A stretch of DNA of 5,045 nucleotides, taken from assembly GCA_007116605.1 (NCBI GenBank), contig SKID01000001.1, positions 1 through 5,045 on the forward strand, in the 5' to 3' direction. Below the pieces are notes generated by a model. That model was not told the origin of the DNA, did not search any database, and saw only the letters and a list, made by a program, of their open reading frames with translations. The position numbers were made by a program, and so were the translations under genes. The stretch's first letter is position 1. Each line of letters opens with the position of its first letter. Shown here in pieces: positions 1 to 5,045 of the stretch. Origin of the DNA: Tissierellia bacterium (lineage in GTDB: Bacteria; Bacillota; Clostridia; Tissierellales; Dethiosulfatibacteraceae).

Positions 1-1368
1 ATTATGAACCTTTCAAAAATGACACATGTCCTTGGAATGGAAATGAATGATCATCAAGAATATATTTTGAAAGTGCAAGGGGGCGTTGTCTTATCTCAAC
101 TCAACCGAATGATTCAAAACAAAAAACTGATGAATGAACATTGGAATGAATCATCAAAAAAAATCTTTGAGACATTTAAAGAAGAGGGTGATTTTTTCTT
201 TCCACCTGATCCAACTGAGACATCCGCCACAATTGGAGGCATGGTTGCCTGCAATGCTTCAGGAGCAAAAAGTTATGCTTATGGCTCAACAAGAAATTAT
301 ATCAATGGTCTAAAAATAGTGCTATATGATGGTGATACATTGACCTTAAAAAGAGGTCAAAGCTTTGCATGTAAAAGAAGACTCACTTTAATGACAGATC
401 AAGGAAAAAAACTCACAATCAAATTACCAAATTACAAGATGCCTAATGCAAAAAACGCATCAGGTTATTATGTGCACGATAATATGGATCCAATAGATAT
501 CTTTATTGGATCAGATGGTACTTTAGGAATTATTGTAGAGGTAGATATAAGATTAATTCCACAACCCAAAGTCATTTGGGGTGTCACTTGCTTTTTCAAA
601 CAAGAAACACAAGTAATCGACTTTGTTGTTTCTACAAAGGGTATGATTAAAGGGGTTACAACATACGAGTTCTTTGATGAAGATGCACTTAAAATTTTAC
701 GACAGCAAAAAGAAAAAAATCCTGCTTTTGAAAAATTAAAACCTGTAGACAAGCATATGCAAGGAGCTCTTTATTTAGAACTTCATTGTGATAATGATCA
801 AGAAGCATTATCAAAGTTAGAACAAATTGGGCTTGCTATGAAGGCAGTTGGCATGGATTCAAAACACAGCTGGGTAGCGCGTAATGAATCCGATAGGGAT
901 AGCTTGCTTTTTTTCAGACATGCAGTGCCAGAAAGTGTCAATATGTTAATAGATGAGTCACGAAAACAATATCCTAATATTACCAAACTAGGAACAGATA
1001 TGTCGGTTCCTGATGACAAGTTCGTTGAAATGATGGCCACCTATCGAAAAGACTTAAAAGATAAGCAACTGAGATCAGCTATTTGGGGACATATAGGAGA
1101 TAATCATTTACATGTTAATATTATTCCAAAAACAGAAGAAGATTATCAGAAAGGGCAAGGGATTTATACCCAATGGGCAAAAAAAGTGGTCACTCTTGGC
1201 GGCGCTGTTTCAGCTGAGCATGGTGTGGGTAAACTGAAAACACCTTATTTAAAGCGAATGTATGATGAACAGGCCATAGAAGAAATGGCTAAGCTTAAAA
1301 GAAATTTTGATCCAGAAGGGTTAATCAACACAGGGAATTTATTTGAAATTAAAAAAGGGAGGGATTAA
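1..1368 (+). CDS. FAD-binding (D-)lactate / 2-hydroxyacid dehydrogenase, 5'-truncated by window edge
   Basis: This is a flavoprotein of the GlcD/DLD/LctD type, expected to oxidise a 2-hydroxyacid (most likely lactate) to the 2-oxoacid and pass electrons to the Etf encoded just downstream. The frame is open from base 1. The ATG at 4 is almost certainly internal, because the visible protein begins around the LSxxxM segment and lacks the N-terminal FAD pyrophosphate loop, probably about 80 residues. Counting from that ATG, the FAD_binding_4 part shows PPDPTETSATIGGMVACNASG (about 67-87 of 454), YGSTRNYINGL and IFIGSDGTLGII (167-177). The C-terminal oxidase domain shows GHIGDNHLHVN (362-372), whose histidines fit the metal site known in the family, the SAEHGVG signature (403-409) and an INTGNLFE end. 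The stop is one base before etfB, so the genes are surely co-transcribed. The context favours an LctD-like role. Glycolate or another hydroxyacid cannot be excluded. Confidence 0.9.
   Translation: MMNLSKMTHVLGMEMNDHQEYILKVQGGVVLSQLNRMIQNKKLMNEHWNESSKKIFETFKEEGDFFFPPDPTETSATIGGMVACNASGAKSYAYGSTRNYINGLKIVLYDGDTLTLKRGQSFACKRRLTLMTDQGKKLTIKLPNYKMPNAKNASGYYVHDNMDPIDIFIGSDGTLGIIVEVDIRLIPQPKVIWGVTCFFKQETQVIDFVVSTKGMIKGVTTYEFFDEDALKILRQQKEKNPAFEKLKPVDKHMQGALYLELHCDNDQEALSKLEQIGLAMKAVGMDSKHSWVARNESDRDSLLFFRHAVPESVNMLIDESRKQYPNITKLGTDMSVPDDKFVEMMATYRKDLKDKQLRSAIWGHIGDNHLHVNIIPKTEEDYQKGQGIYTQWAKKVVTLGGAVSAEHGVGKLKTPYLKRMYDEQAIEEMAKLKRNFDPEGLINTGNLFEIKKGRD
1356..1363 (+). promoter_or_regulatory. Ribosome binding site fixing the etfB start at 1370
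   Basis: AGGGAGGG lies inside the last codons of the dehydrogenase, 6 bases before the ATG at 1370. This spacing selects the ATG over the upstream in-frame TTG at 1343, which would add nine residues (MKLKKGGIK) with no family counterpart. The site overlaps the end of the upstream gene, which suggests translational coupling. Confidence 0.8.
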
Positions 1369-1369
1369 A

Positions 1370-2161
1370 ATGCATGTCATTGTTTGTGTTAAACAGGTGC
1401 CTTCATCTAACAAGGTCAGCTTAGATCCTATTACCCATACGATTATTAGAGAAGGCAAGTCTTCAGTGATTAATCCCTATGATTTATTTGGATTAGAGCA
1501 GGCTGTAGAGCTAAAAGAAAGACATGGGGGTCAAGTTAGTGTTTTAAGTATGGGAATTCCAGATACAGAAAAGTTGCTCAGAGAAGCCATCAGCAGAGGT
1601 GGAGATTTAGGGATGCTTTTAACAGATAGACAATTTGCTGGATCAGATACTTTAGCAACGGCATACACCTTATCAAAAGGCATTAAGCAATTATCACCGT
1701 ATCATCTCATTATTTGTGGCAAAATGGCGATAGATGGTGATACAGGTCAAATTGGTCCTGAATTAGCAGAAATACTGGATTTACCACATCTATCGGATGT
1801 CATTGAAATATTAGAATCAAATGAAAATAGTTTGATGTGCAAAAAAAAGACTGATTGGGGAACACAAGTCTATAAAATTACTTTGCCAGCAGTCATTACC
1901 TTAGAAAAAGATATAAATATGCCTAGATTACCATCCATAGAGGCTATTTTAAAAAGTGAAAAAGTAGAAATCAAGATTATGGATCAAAAGGCATTAAAAG
2001 CAGATCCATCAAAGATTGGTTTTGAAGGATCGCCAACCCAAGTAGTCAAAACATTTATCCCTGAAAAGAAGACCGTGGTAAAAGCCATTCAAGGGACAGA
2101 GTCACAACAAGCAAAAGAAATCATGGGCCTAATTGAGGAGGTGTGGCATTGTCAGGATTAA
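1370..2161 (+). CDS. etfB: Electron transfer flavoprotein, beta subunit (bifurcating type)
   Basis: The 263-residue protein is the usual length for EtfB, the small subunit of a soluble cytoplasmic Etf heterodimer. It begins MHVIVCVKQVP, the standard EtfB N-terminus. LTDRQFAGSDTLAT (84-97) and IDGDTGQIGPELAEIL (121-136) match the nucleotide-binding loops of the family. LPAVITLEKDINMPRLPS (172-189) is the EtfB signature region. In bifurcating Etfs the beta subunit holds a second FAD and the NAD(H) site where classical Etfs hold AMP. The DRxFAGxDTLAT and DGDTGQIGP loops fit that group, but I judge this from memory of the family. The neighbours, dehydrogenase upstream and ferredoxin-fused EtfA downstream, support the bifurcating assignment. 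The last 13 bases overlap the likely etfA start. No key motif is missing. Confidence 0.95.
   Translation: MHVIVCVKQVPSSNKVSLDPITHTIIREGKSSVINPYDLFGLEQAVELKERHGGQVSVLSMGIPDTEKLLREAISRGGDLGMLLTDRQFAGSDTLATAYTLSKGIKQLSPYHLIICGKMAIDGDTGQIGPELAEILDLPHLSDVIEILESNENSLMCKKKTDWGTQVYKITLPAVITLEKDINMPRLPSIEAILKSEKVEIKIMDQKALKADPSKIGFEGSPTQVVKTFIPEKKTVVKAIQGTESQQAKEIMGLIEEVWHCQD
2137..2141 (+). promoter_or_regulatory. Ribosome binding site favouring a TTG start for etfA
   Basis: GGAGG (within GAGGAGG, 2135-2141) sits near the 3' end of etfB. The in-frame GTG at 2143 is only one base away, too close for initiation. The TTG at 2149 is 7 bases away, the optimal distance. The TTG is therefore the better start, giving MSGLKINTDQC. 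Placement inside etfB suggests coupled translation and a balanced subunit ratio. Confidence 0.75.
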
Positions 2162-3336
2162 AAATAAATACAGATCAATGTGTGGGGTGCAGTCAATGCA
2201 TTCAACCCTGTCCAGTCGAGGCATTAGAAATGATAGGCGGAAAGGCTTATGAAAATGGCAACTGTATCTACTGTGGTATTTGTGTTAATGCTTGTCCAGT
2301 CAACGCGATCACAATTGAAAAATCAAAAAAAGAAAATGGTGATGTCAGTCACCATGGTATCTGGGTATTTGTAGAATATGACCGTGAAGGAGTTTTGCCA
2401 GTATCTTATGAGCTAATTAGTGAAGGAAGAAGGCTTGCTAATACCCAACAAGAGACATTATCAGTGATTTTAGTAGGAGAAGGGGCTAATCGTTTCATTA
2501 ATGGATTCAACCAGTATGGGGTAGATCAAATTTATGCAATCAATGGAGATTTTCATATTTATGAAAAAGAACATGGAGTGGCGAATGCAATCATTGAAAT
2601 CACAAAAAAACTTAAGCCTAATATCCTTTTGATTGGAGCAACGGCTTATGGCCGATCATTAGCCCCTAGGGTAGCCGCTAGTGTCAATACTGGACTTACA
2701 GCCGATTGTACGGAACTAAAAATCAATGTAGAAACAGGATTATTAGAACAAACAAGACCTGCTTTTGGAGGCAACTTAATGGCCACCATAACTTGTCCAA
2801 ACCATCGACCTCAAATGGCCACCGTTAGACCAGGGGTGATGACGATACAAGAAGTTGCTTCTCAAAAACCTAAAGTCATTTCAATACCTTTTAATTGGAG
2901 TACAGACTATGGGATCACATTGTTGTCTACTCACTATGAAAAAGACACACATTCACTAAGAGAGGCTGACTTTATTTTAGTCGCAGGCAAAGGAGTTGGC
3001 TCTGCAAAAAACTTAAAACTTATCAAACAACTAGCAGACAAGTTAGGGGCTAGTTTAGGCGTATCAAGACCATTAGTCGATTTAGGGTGGAGCGAATACC
3101 AATATCAAATCGGTCAGACAGGCATTTCAATAGCTCCAAAAAGATTAATTGCTTTTGGGATATCTGGTGCGATACAACATTTAGCAGGCATATCAAAAGC
3201 TGAAACCATCATTGCCATCAATACGGATGCTGAAGCCCCTATATTTGGCATTGCGGATTATCAAGTTGTTGGAGATTGTGTAGAAATTGCCAAACAGTTA
3301 ATAGAGGCCATTGACCAAAAGAAATCTTTGATTTAG
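2149..3336 (+). CDS. etfA: Electron transfer flavoprotein alpha subunit with N-terminal 2x[4Fe-4S] ferredoxin domain
   Basis: The 395-residue alpha subunit (from TTG 2149) is longer than a classical EtfA because of a ferredoxin-like domain. Two CxxCxxCxxxCP motifs (Cys 11/14/17/21 and 39/42/45/49) should bind two [4Fe-4S] clusters. The Etf alpha N-terminal domain follows from about residue 70 (GIWVFVEYDREGVLP). The FAD domain shows TRPAFGGNLMATI (202-214), SRPLVDLGW (306-314), QIGQTG (320-325), GISGAIQHLAG (337-347) and NTDAEAPIFGIADY (358-371). Ferredoxin-fused EtfA occurs in LctC and CarE of Acetobacterium-type bifurcating complexes, where the clusters are thought to exchange electrons with ferredoxin. 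With EtfB and the upstream dehydrogenase, it should form a cytoplasmic complex oxidising lactate with NAD+ at the expense of reduced ferredoxin. One oddity is QTGISIAP where QTGKxVxP is usual. Using the GTG at 2143 instead would add two residues. Confidence 0.93.
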   Translation: MSGLKINTDQCVGCSQCIQPCPVEALEMIGGKAYENGNCIYCGICVNACPVNAITIEKSKKENGDVSHHGIWVFVEYDREGVLPVSYELISEGRRLANTQQETLSVILVGEGANRFINGFNQYGVDQIYAINGDFHIYEKEHGVANAIIEITKKLKPNILLIGATAYGRSLAPRVAASVNTGLTADCTELKINVETGLLEQTRPAFGGNLMATITCPNHRPQMATVRPGVMTIQEVASQKPKVISIPFNWSTDYGITLLSTHYEKDTHSLREADFILVAGKGVGSAKNLKLIKQLADKLGASLGVSRPLVDLGWSEYQYQIGQTGISIAPKRLIAFGISGAIQHLAGISKAETIIAINTDAEAPIFGIADYQVVGDCVEIAKQLIEAIDQKKSLI

Positions 3337-3363
3337 ATGACCCTTGATGGACCATCTTCATCT

Positions 3364-3402
3364 AGAATCCTTTAATGGAATGTTTATTTGTGGATTCTTT
3401 TT
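3364..3402 (+). terminator. Possible Rho-independent terminator after etfA
   Basis: AGAATCC (3364-3370) pairs with GGATTCT (3392-3398) across a 21-base loop, and a run of five Ts (3398-3402) follows. A second, weaker hairpin lies just before it: TAGATGA (3334-3340, including the etfA stop) with TCATCTA (3358-3364), and an inner GATG/CATC pairing. The 7-bp stem and large loop make this a weak terminator, so some read-through into the hydrolase gene is possible. Confidence 0.45.
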
Positions 3403-3416
3403 GGGTGTGATACAAT
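3388..3416 (+). promoter_or_regulatory. Candidate sigma-A promoter for the alpha/beta hydrolase gene
   Basis: TGATACAAT (3408-3416) is an extended -10 with one mismatch in the hexamer. Seventeen bases upstream, TTGTGG (3388-3393) is a partial -35. Transcription would start near 3423, leaving a leader of about 30 bases. The -35 lies in the descending arm of the putative etfA terminator, so the two elements share sequence. Confidence 0.5.
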
Positions 3417-3441
3417 CTTTGGAGTATGGTATTACCCATTT

Positions 3442-3447
3442 AGGAGG
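3442..3447 (+). promoter_or_regulatory. Ribosome binding site for the GTG start at 3453
   Basis: AGGAGG lies 5 bases before the GTG at 3453. Between them is ATGATGTGA (3448-3456), a two-codon frame that stops at once and overlaps the GTG. Its first ATG directly abuts the AGGAGG, so efficient use is unlikely. GTG is the only sensible start that keeps the basic N-terminal segment ahead of the membrane helix. Confidence 0.8.
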
Positions 3448-3452
3448 ATGAT

Positions 3453-4529
3453 GTGAAAAACGTTAAAACAAAAAAAGAACGTCTTAGAAATATGCTGTAT
3501 GCTTTGGCCGTATTTGTAGTAGTTTTTTCTTTAGTGTCTATTTTCATTGTTAAAATGATTTATGATTATCAGTTTCCCCAGTTTCCAAGGCATGATGAAA
3601 CCATTACTGCTTCGTTAAGATATGAAGATATTCAACAAGACTATCCAAGAGAAAAAATGCATTTTCACTCAGGACCAAATCGCTTACAAGGTTATTTATA
3701 TGGCGAACAAACAGCTGATAAATTATTAGTGGTTGTCCATGGATTAGGTGGCGGTGCCGATAGTTATTTGCCTCAAATACGTTATTTTGTAGATCAAGGC
3801 TGGAGAGTTTTTGCTTTCGATGCTACAGGTAGTTTTGATAGCGAAGGGCATAGCACCATAGGATTTCCTCAAATTGTTGTGGATTTAGATCACGCACTAA
3901 ACTTTATCAATGACCATGATGAGCTATCTCAGTTACCGCTGGCACTATTTGGACATAGTTGGGGTGGATACGCAGTAACAGCAATTCTAAATTATGATCA
4001 TGACATTAAAGGAGTGGTCAGTGTGTCTGCCGCTAATAGTGCCATGGATATGATTATGGAACAAGGTAGACGGATGATGGGGAGTATGATAGAAGTCCAA
4101 AAACCCTTTTTATGGCTATATCAAAGATATTTATTTGGTGAGGTTATGGCTTTAACAGGTGTTGATGGCATCAATAATCAATCAATACCCGTATATATCT
4201 TACACGGAACTGAAGATGATGTGGTTGATTTTAATGGCAGTGCACTGATTTCTCAGAGAAATATCACCAACGAGAATACCGTCATAACACCCTTAACTCA
4301 TAAAAACAGAAATGGTCACAATAATATTTTTAGATCTGAAGAGGCCATTGCTTACATTGAAACCATTAATCAAGCCTATCGAAATCTCTATGAAGAACAT
4401 AATGAAGCCATTCCTTATGAAATCAACCAGGCATTTTATGAAAGGGTTGATCGTTTTAAAGTTCAAGATTTAGACCTTAAACTTATGGACAGTATTCATA
4501 ATTTTCTTGTAAAGGCAATCGGCCAATAG
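3453..4529 (+). CDS. Membrane-anchored alpha/beta hydrolase, substrate unknown
   Basis: The 358-residue protein has a basic N-terminus (KNVKTKKERLR), one hydrophobic helix (about 14-37) and then an alpha/beta-hydrolase domain. By the positive-inside rule the catalytic domain should face outward, with the helix as an uncleaved anchor. VVVHGLGGG (93-101) forms the oxyanion region. GHSWGG (167-172) is the nucleophile elbow with Ser169. HGTEDDVV (251-258) supplies the acid, most likely Asp255, and GHNN (288-291) the histidine, His289. The triad is therefore complete. Residues about 200-245 look like a helical cap, and about 60 residues follow the catalytic His. The overall plan resembles Bacillus YqkD-like hydrolases (COG1073 type). 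Esterase, lipase-like or peptidase activity cannot be told apart. It has its own promoter candidate and strong terminator, so it is probably monocistronic and unrelated to the Etf genes. Confidence 0.85.
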   Translation: MKNVKTKKERLRNMLYALAVFVVVFSLVSIFIVKMIYDYQFPQFPRHDETITASLRYEDIQQDYPREKMHFHSGPNRLQGYLYGEQTADKLLVVVHGLGGGADSYLPQIRYFVDQGWRVFAFDATGSFDSEGHSTIGFPQIVVDLDHALNFINDHDELSQLPLALFGHSWGGYAVTAILNYDHDIKGVVSVSAANSAMDMIMEQGRRMMGSMIEVQKPFLWLYQRYLFGEVMALTGVDGINNQSIPVYILHGTEDDVVDFNGSALISQRNITNENTVITPLTHKNRNGHNNIFRSEEAIAYIETINQAYRNLYEEHNEAIPYEINQAFYERVDRFKVQDLDLKLMDSIHNFLVKAIGQ

Positions 4530-4541
4530 ATCAGAAAAATT

Positions 4542-4602
4542 AAAAAACCCTGTGCAATTAGAAATGGAGATTAAACACATTTTAATTGCACAGGGTTTTT
4601 TT
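4542..4602 (+). terminator. Strong intrinsic terminator, possibly bidirectional
   Basis: A 19-base arm at 4542-4560 (AAAAAACCC then TGTGCAATTA) pairs perfectly with 4583-4601. The loop of 22 bases can fold further as AAATG (4562-4566) with CATTT (4578-4582), leaving G4561 as a bulge. Seven Ts (4596-4602) end the + strand element, starting 13 bases after the hydrolase stop. The A-run at 4542-4547 gives a T-run on the - strand, so it could also stop transcription from the right, although no - strand gene is visible. Confidence 0.92.
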
Positions 4603-4638
4603 ACTGCAATTTAGTAAAATTTACTTACTTTATTTACC
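4600..4638 (+). promoter_or_regulatory. Cluster of TTTACT/AGTAAA half-sites, candidate LacI-family operator
   Basis: TTTACT (4600-4605), AGTAAA (4613-4618), TTTACT (4620-4625) and the near match TTTACC (4633-4638) lie in 39 bases just upstream of the putative -10. AGTAAA-A-TTTACT is a 13-base inverted repeat, and the first two half-sites form another with a 7-base spacer. The position, covering the -35 and spacer of the regulator promoter, suits repressor binding and autoregulation. That the adjacent LacI-type protein binds here is an inference. Confidence 0.45.
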
Positions 4639-4653
4639 TGTTTATGATAAAAT
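4624..4653 (+). promoter_or_regulatory. Candidate extended -10 promoter for the LacI-family gene
   Basis: TGATAAAAT (4645-4653) is an extended -10 with one mismatch in the hexamer. The -35 is poor: CTTACT at 4624-4629 with an 18-base spacer matches only three positions. Transcription would begin near 4660, giving a leader of about 95 bases. The extended TG motif could compensate for the weak -35. Confidence 0.45.
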
Positions 4654-4662
4654 ATAGAAGTC

Positions 4663-4704
4663 AGATAAGACTATCTTTTTAATTTTTTGACTCACAAGGG
4701 TCAA
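4663..4704 (+). other. Two small hairpins in the regulator leader
   Basis: AGATA (4663-4667) and TATCT (4672-4676) form a 5-bp stem with a four-base loop, followed by TTTTT to 4680. Next, TTGACTC (4687-4693) and GGGTCAA (4698-4704) pair as 7 bp, including one G:U, around an ACAA loop. The second is also a near-perfect DNA palindrome and contains TTGACT, a -35-like hexamer with no good -10 after it. These could be an operator, a leader structure or chance. Confidence 0.3.
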
Positions 4705-4743
4705 TAATAAAACAGATCAAAACGAAACAGACAATGATAGACT

Positions 4744-4749
4744 AGGAGG
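4744..4749 (+). promoter_or_regulatory. Ribosome binding site for the LacI-family gene
   Basis: AGGAGG lies 5 bases before the ATG at 4755. The sequence and spacing are consensus, which fixes the start. Confidence 0.85.
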
Positions 4750-4754
4750 CAAAA

Positions 4755-5045
4755 ATGGCAAGTATAAAAGAAATAGCAGAAAAAGCAAAAGTCTCACAAG
4801 CGACAGTATCAAGAGTCTTAAACTATGATGATACTTTATCAATAGCCGATGAAAAACGCAAAAAAATACTGGAAATCGCAGAGAAATTAGACTATAAACC
4901 CCCTAGACAAAGAAAAAAAGCGATGGTCAGTAAAAGCCGAAATATGTTACGGATAGGCCTATATCATTGGTATACCCAAGCAGAAGAAATGCAAGACGTC
5001 TATTATCTATCTATCAGACTAGGGATTGAGAAAGGGTGTACAACA
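4755..5045 (+). CDS. LacI/GalR-family transcriptional repressor, 3'-truncated by window edge
   Basis: The first 97 codons are visible and the frame runs off the window. The N-terminus MASIKEIAEKAKVSQATVSR is a canonical LacI helix-turn-helix, with VSQATVSRVLN (13-23) holding the recognition helix. The following basic stretch (PPRQRKKAMVSKSR, 49-62) does not show the usual NxxARxLR hinge helix. The ligand-binding domain then starts IGLYHWYTQAEEMQDVYYLS (67-86) and continues SIRLGIEKG. This WYT..EE..D.YYLSIR..IE opening is typical of GalR/EbgR-like regulators of galactoside or other sugar genes in Bacillota. The effector is unknown. Half-site repeats and a promoter directly upstream suggest autoregulation, and target sugar genes probably follow beyond the window. 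The strong terminator before it isolates it from the hydrolase. Confidence 0.93.
   Translation, partial: MASIKEIAEKAKVSQATVSRVLNYDDTLSIADEKRKKILEIAEKLDYKPPRQRKKAMVSKSRNMLRIGLYHWYTQAEEMQDVYYLSIRLGIEKGCTT

Noticed and set aside
468..752. 94-codon open frame on the - strand
   Set aside because: It lies wholly within the conserved dehydrogenase gene, has no ribosome binding site I can see, and its product is unlike any known domain. It is a shadow frame.
798..1040. 80-codon open frame on the - strand
   Set aside because: It is antisense to the C-terminal domain of the dehydrogenase, with no supporting signals or recognisable domain.
1343..1369. Upstream TTG start for etfB adding nine residues
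   Set aside because: There is no suitable ribosome binding site, the extra residues do not fit the family, and the ATG at 1370 has a well-placed AGGGAGGG.
3448..3456. Two-codon frame ATGATGTGA overlapping the hydrolase start, as a regulatory mini-ORF
   Set aside because: The ATG directly abuts the AGGAGG, so initiation there should be poor. It is most likely chance.
4687..4715. Second promoter using TTGACT as -35
   Set aside because: The only -10-like hexamer (TAAAAC, 4708-4713) is poor and has a 15-base spacer. The extended -10 at 4645-4653 is better.
4716..4730. cre/LacI-like CG-centred operator around ATCAAAACGAAACAG
   Set aside because: Only the left half resembles the consensus, with three mismatches at fixed positions and no dyad symmetry.
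4603..4754. Riboswitch, T-box or small RNA in the regulator leader
   Set aside because: The only structures are two short hairpins. No conserved riboswitch core, T-box sequence or tRNA-like fold is visible.
1..5045. CRISPR array, insertion sequence, tRNA/rRNA or phage genes
   Set aside because: I saw no regularly spaced direct repeats, transposase motifs, terminal repeats or structured RNA sequences. The window is explained by five genes and short spacers.

Overview
The window is AT-rich, protein-dense bacterial DNA with every gene on the + strand. It has strong AGGAGG-type ribosome binding sites, GTG and TTG starts, and hairpin-plus-T-run terminators. These features suggest a low-GC Bacillota (Firmicutes). 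A ferredoxin-domain EtfA beside a flavin 2-hydroxyacid dehydrogenase points to an anaerobic, fermentative lifestyle. No species call is possible from the sequence alone.

Region 1 (1-3336) is a tight three-gene unit. It holds the 3' part of an FAD-binding (D-)lactate/2-hydroxyacid dehydrogenase, then etfB, then etfA with an N-terminal ferredoxin domain carrying two 4Fe-4S motifs. The first junction leaves 1 base between stop and start. At the second the genes overlap by 13 bases, because the best-placed etfA start is a TTG. Together they look like an LctBCD-type lactate dehydrogenase/electron-transferring flavoprotein complex. Such complexes couple lactate oxidation to NAD+ reduction with help from reduced ferredoxin (flavin-based electron confurcation). 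The dehydrogenase start and any lactate permease, racemase or regulator lie outside the window.

Region 2 (3337-3452) is a 116-base spacer. It holds one or two hairpins, the second followed by five Ts, and a partly overlapping extended -10 promoter for the next gene.

Region 3 (3453-4529) encodes a membrane-anchored alpha/beta hydrolase with a complete Ser-Asp-His triad and unknown substrate. It appears to be transcribed alone. A very strong terminator follows, with a 19-bp perfect stem, a T-run on one side and an A-run on the other.

Region 4 (4603-5045) starts with a regulatory spacer rich in TTTACT/AGTAAA half-sites next to an extended -10 promoter. It then carries the first 97 codons of a LacI/GalR-family repressor, cut by the window edge. 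The layout suggests an autoregulated repressor at the start of a sugar-utilisation locus that continues downstream.

I found no RNA gene, insertion sequence, CRISPR array or clearly new system. The most checkable points are the bifurcating Etf module, the etfA TTG start, the operator-like half-site cluster, and the orphan membrane hydrolase.
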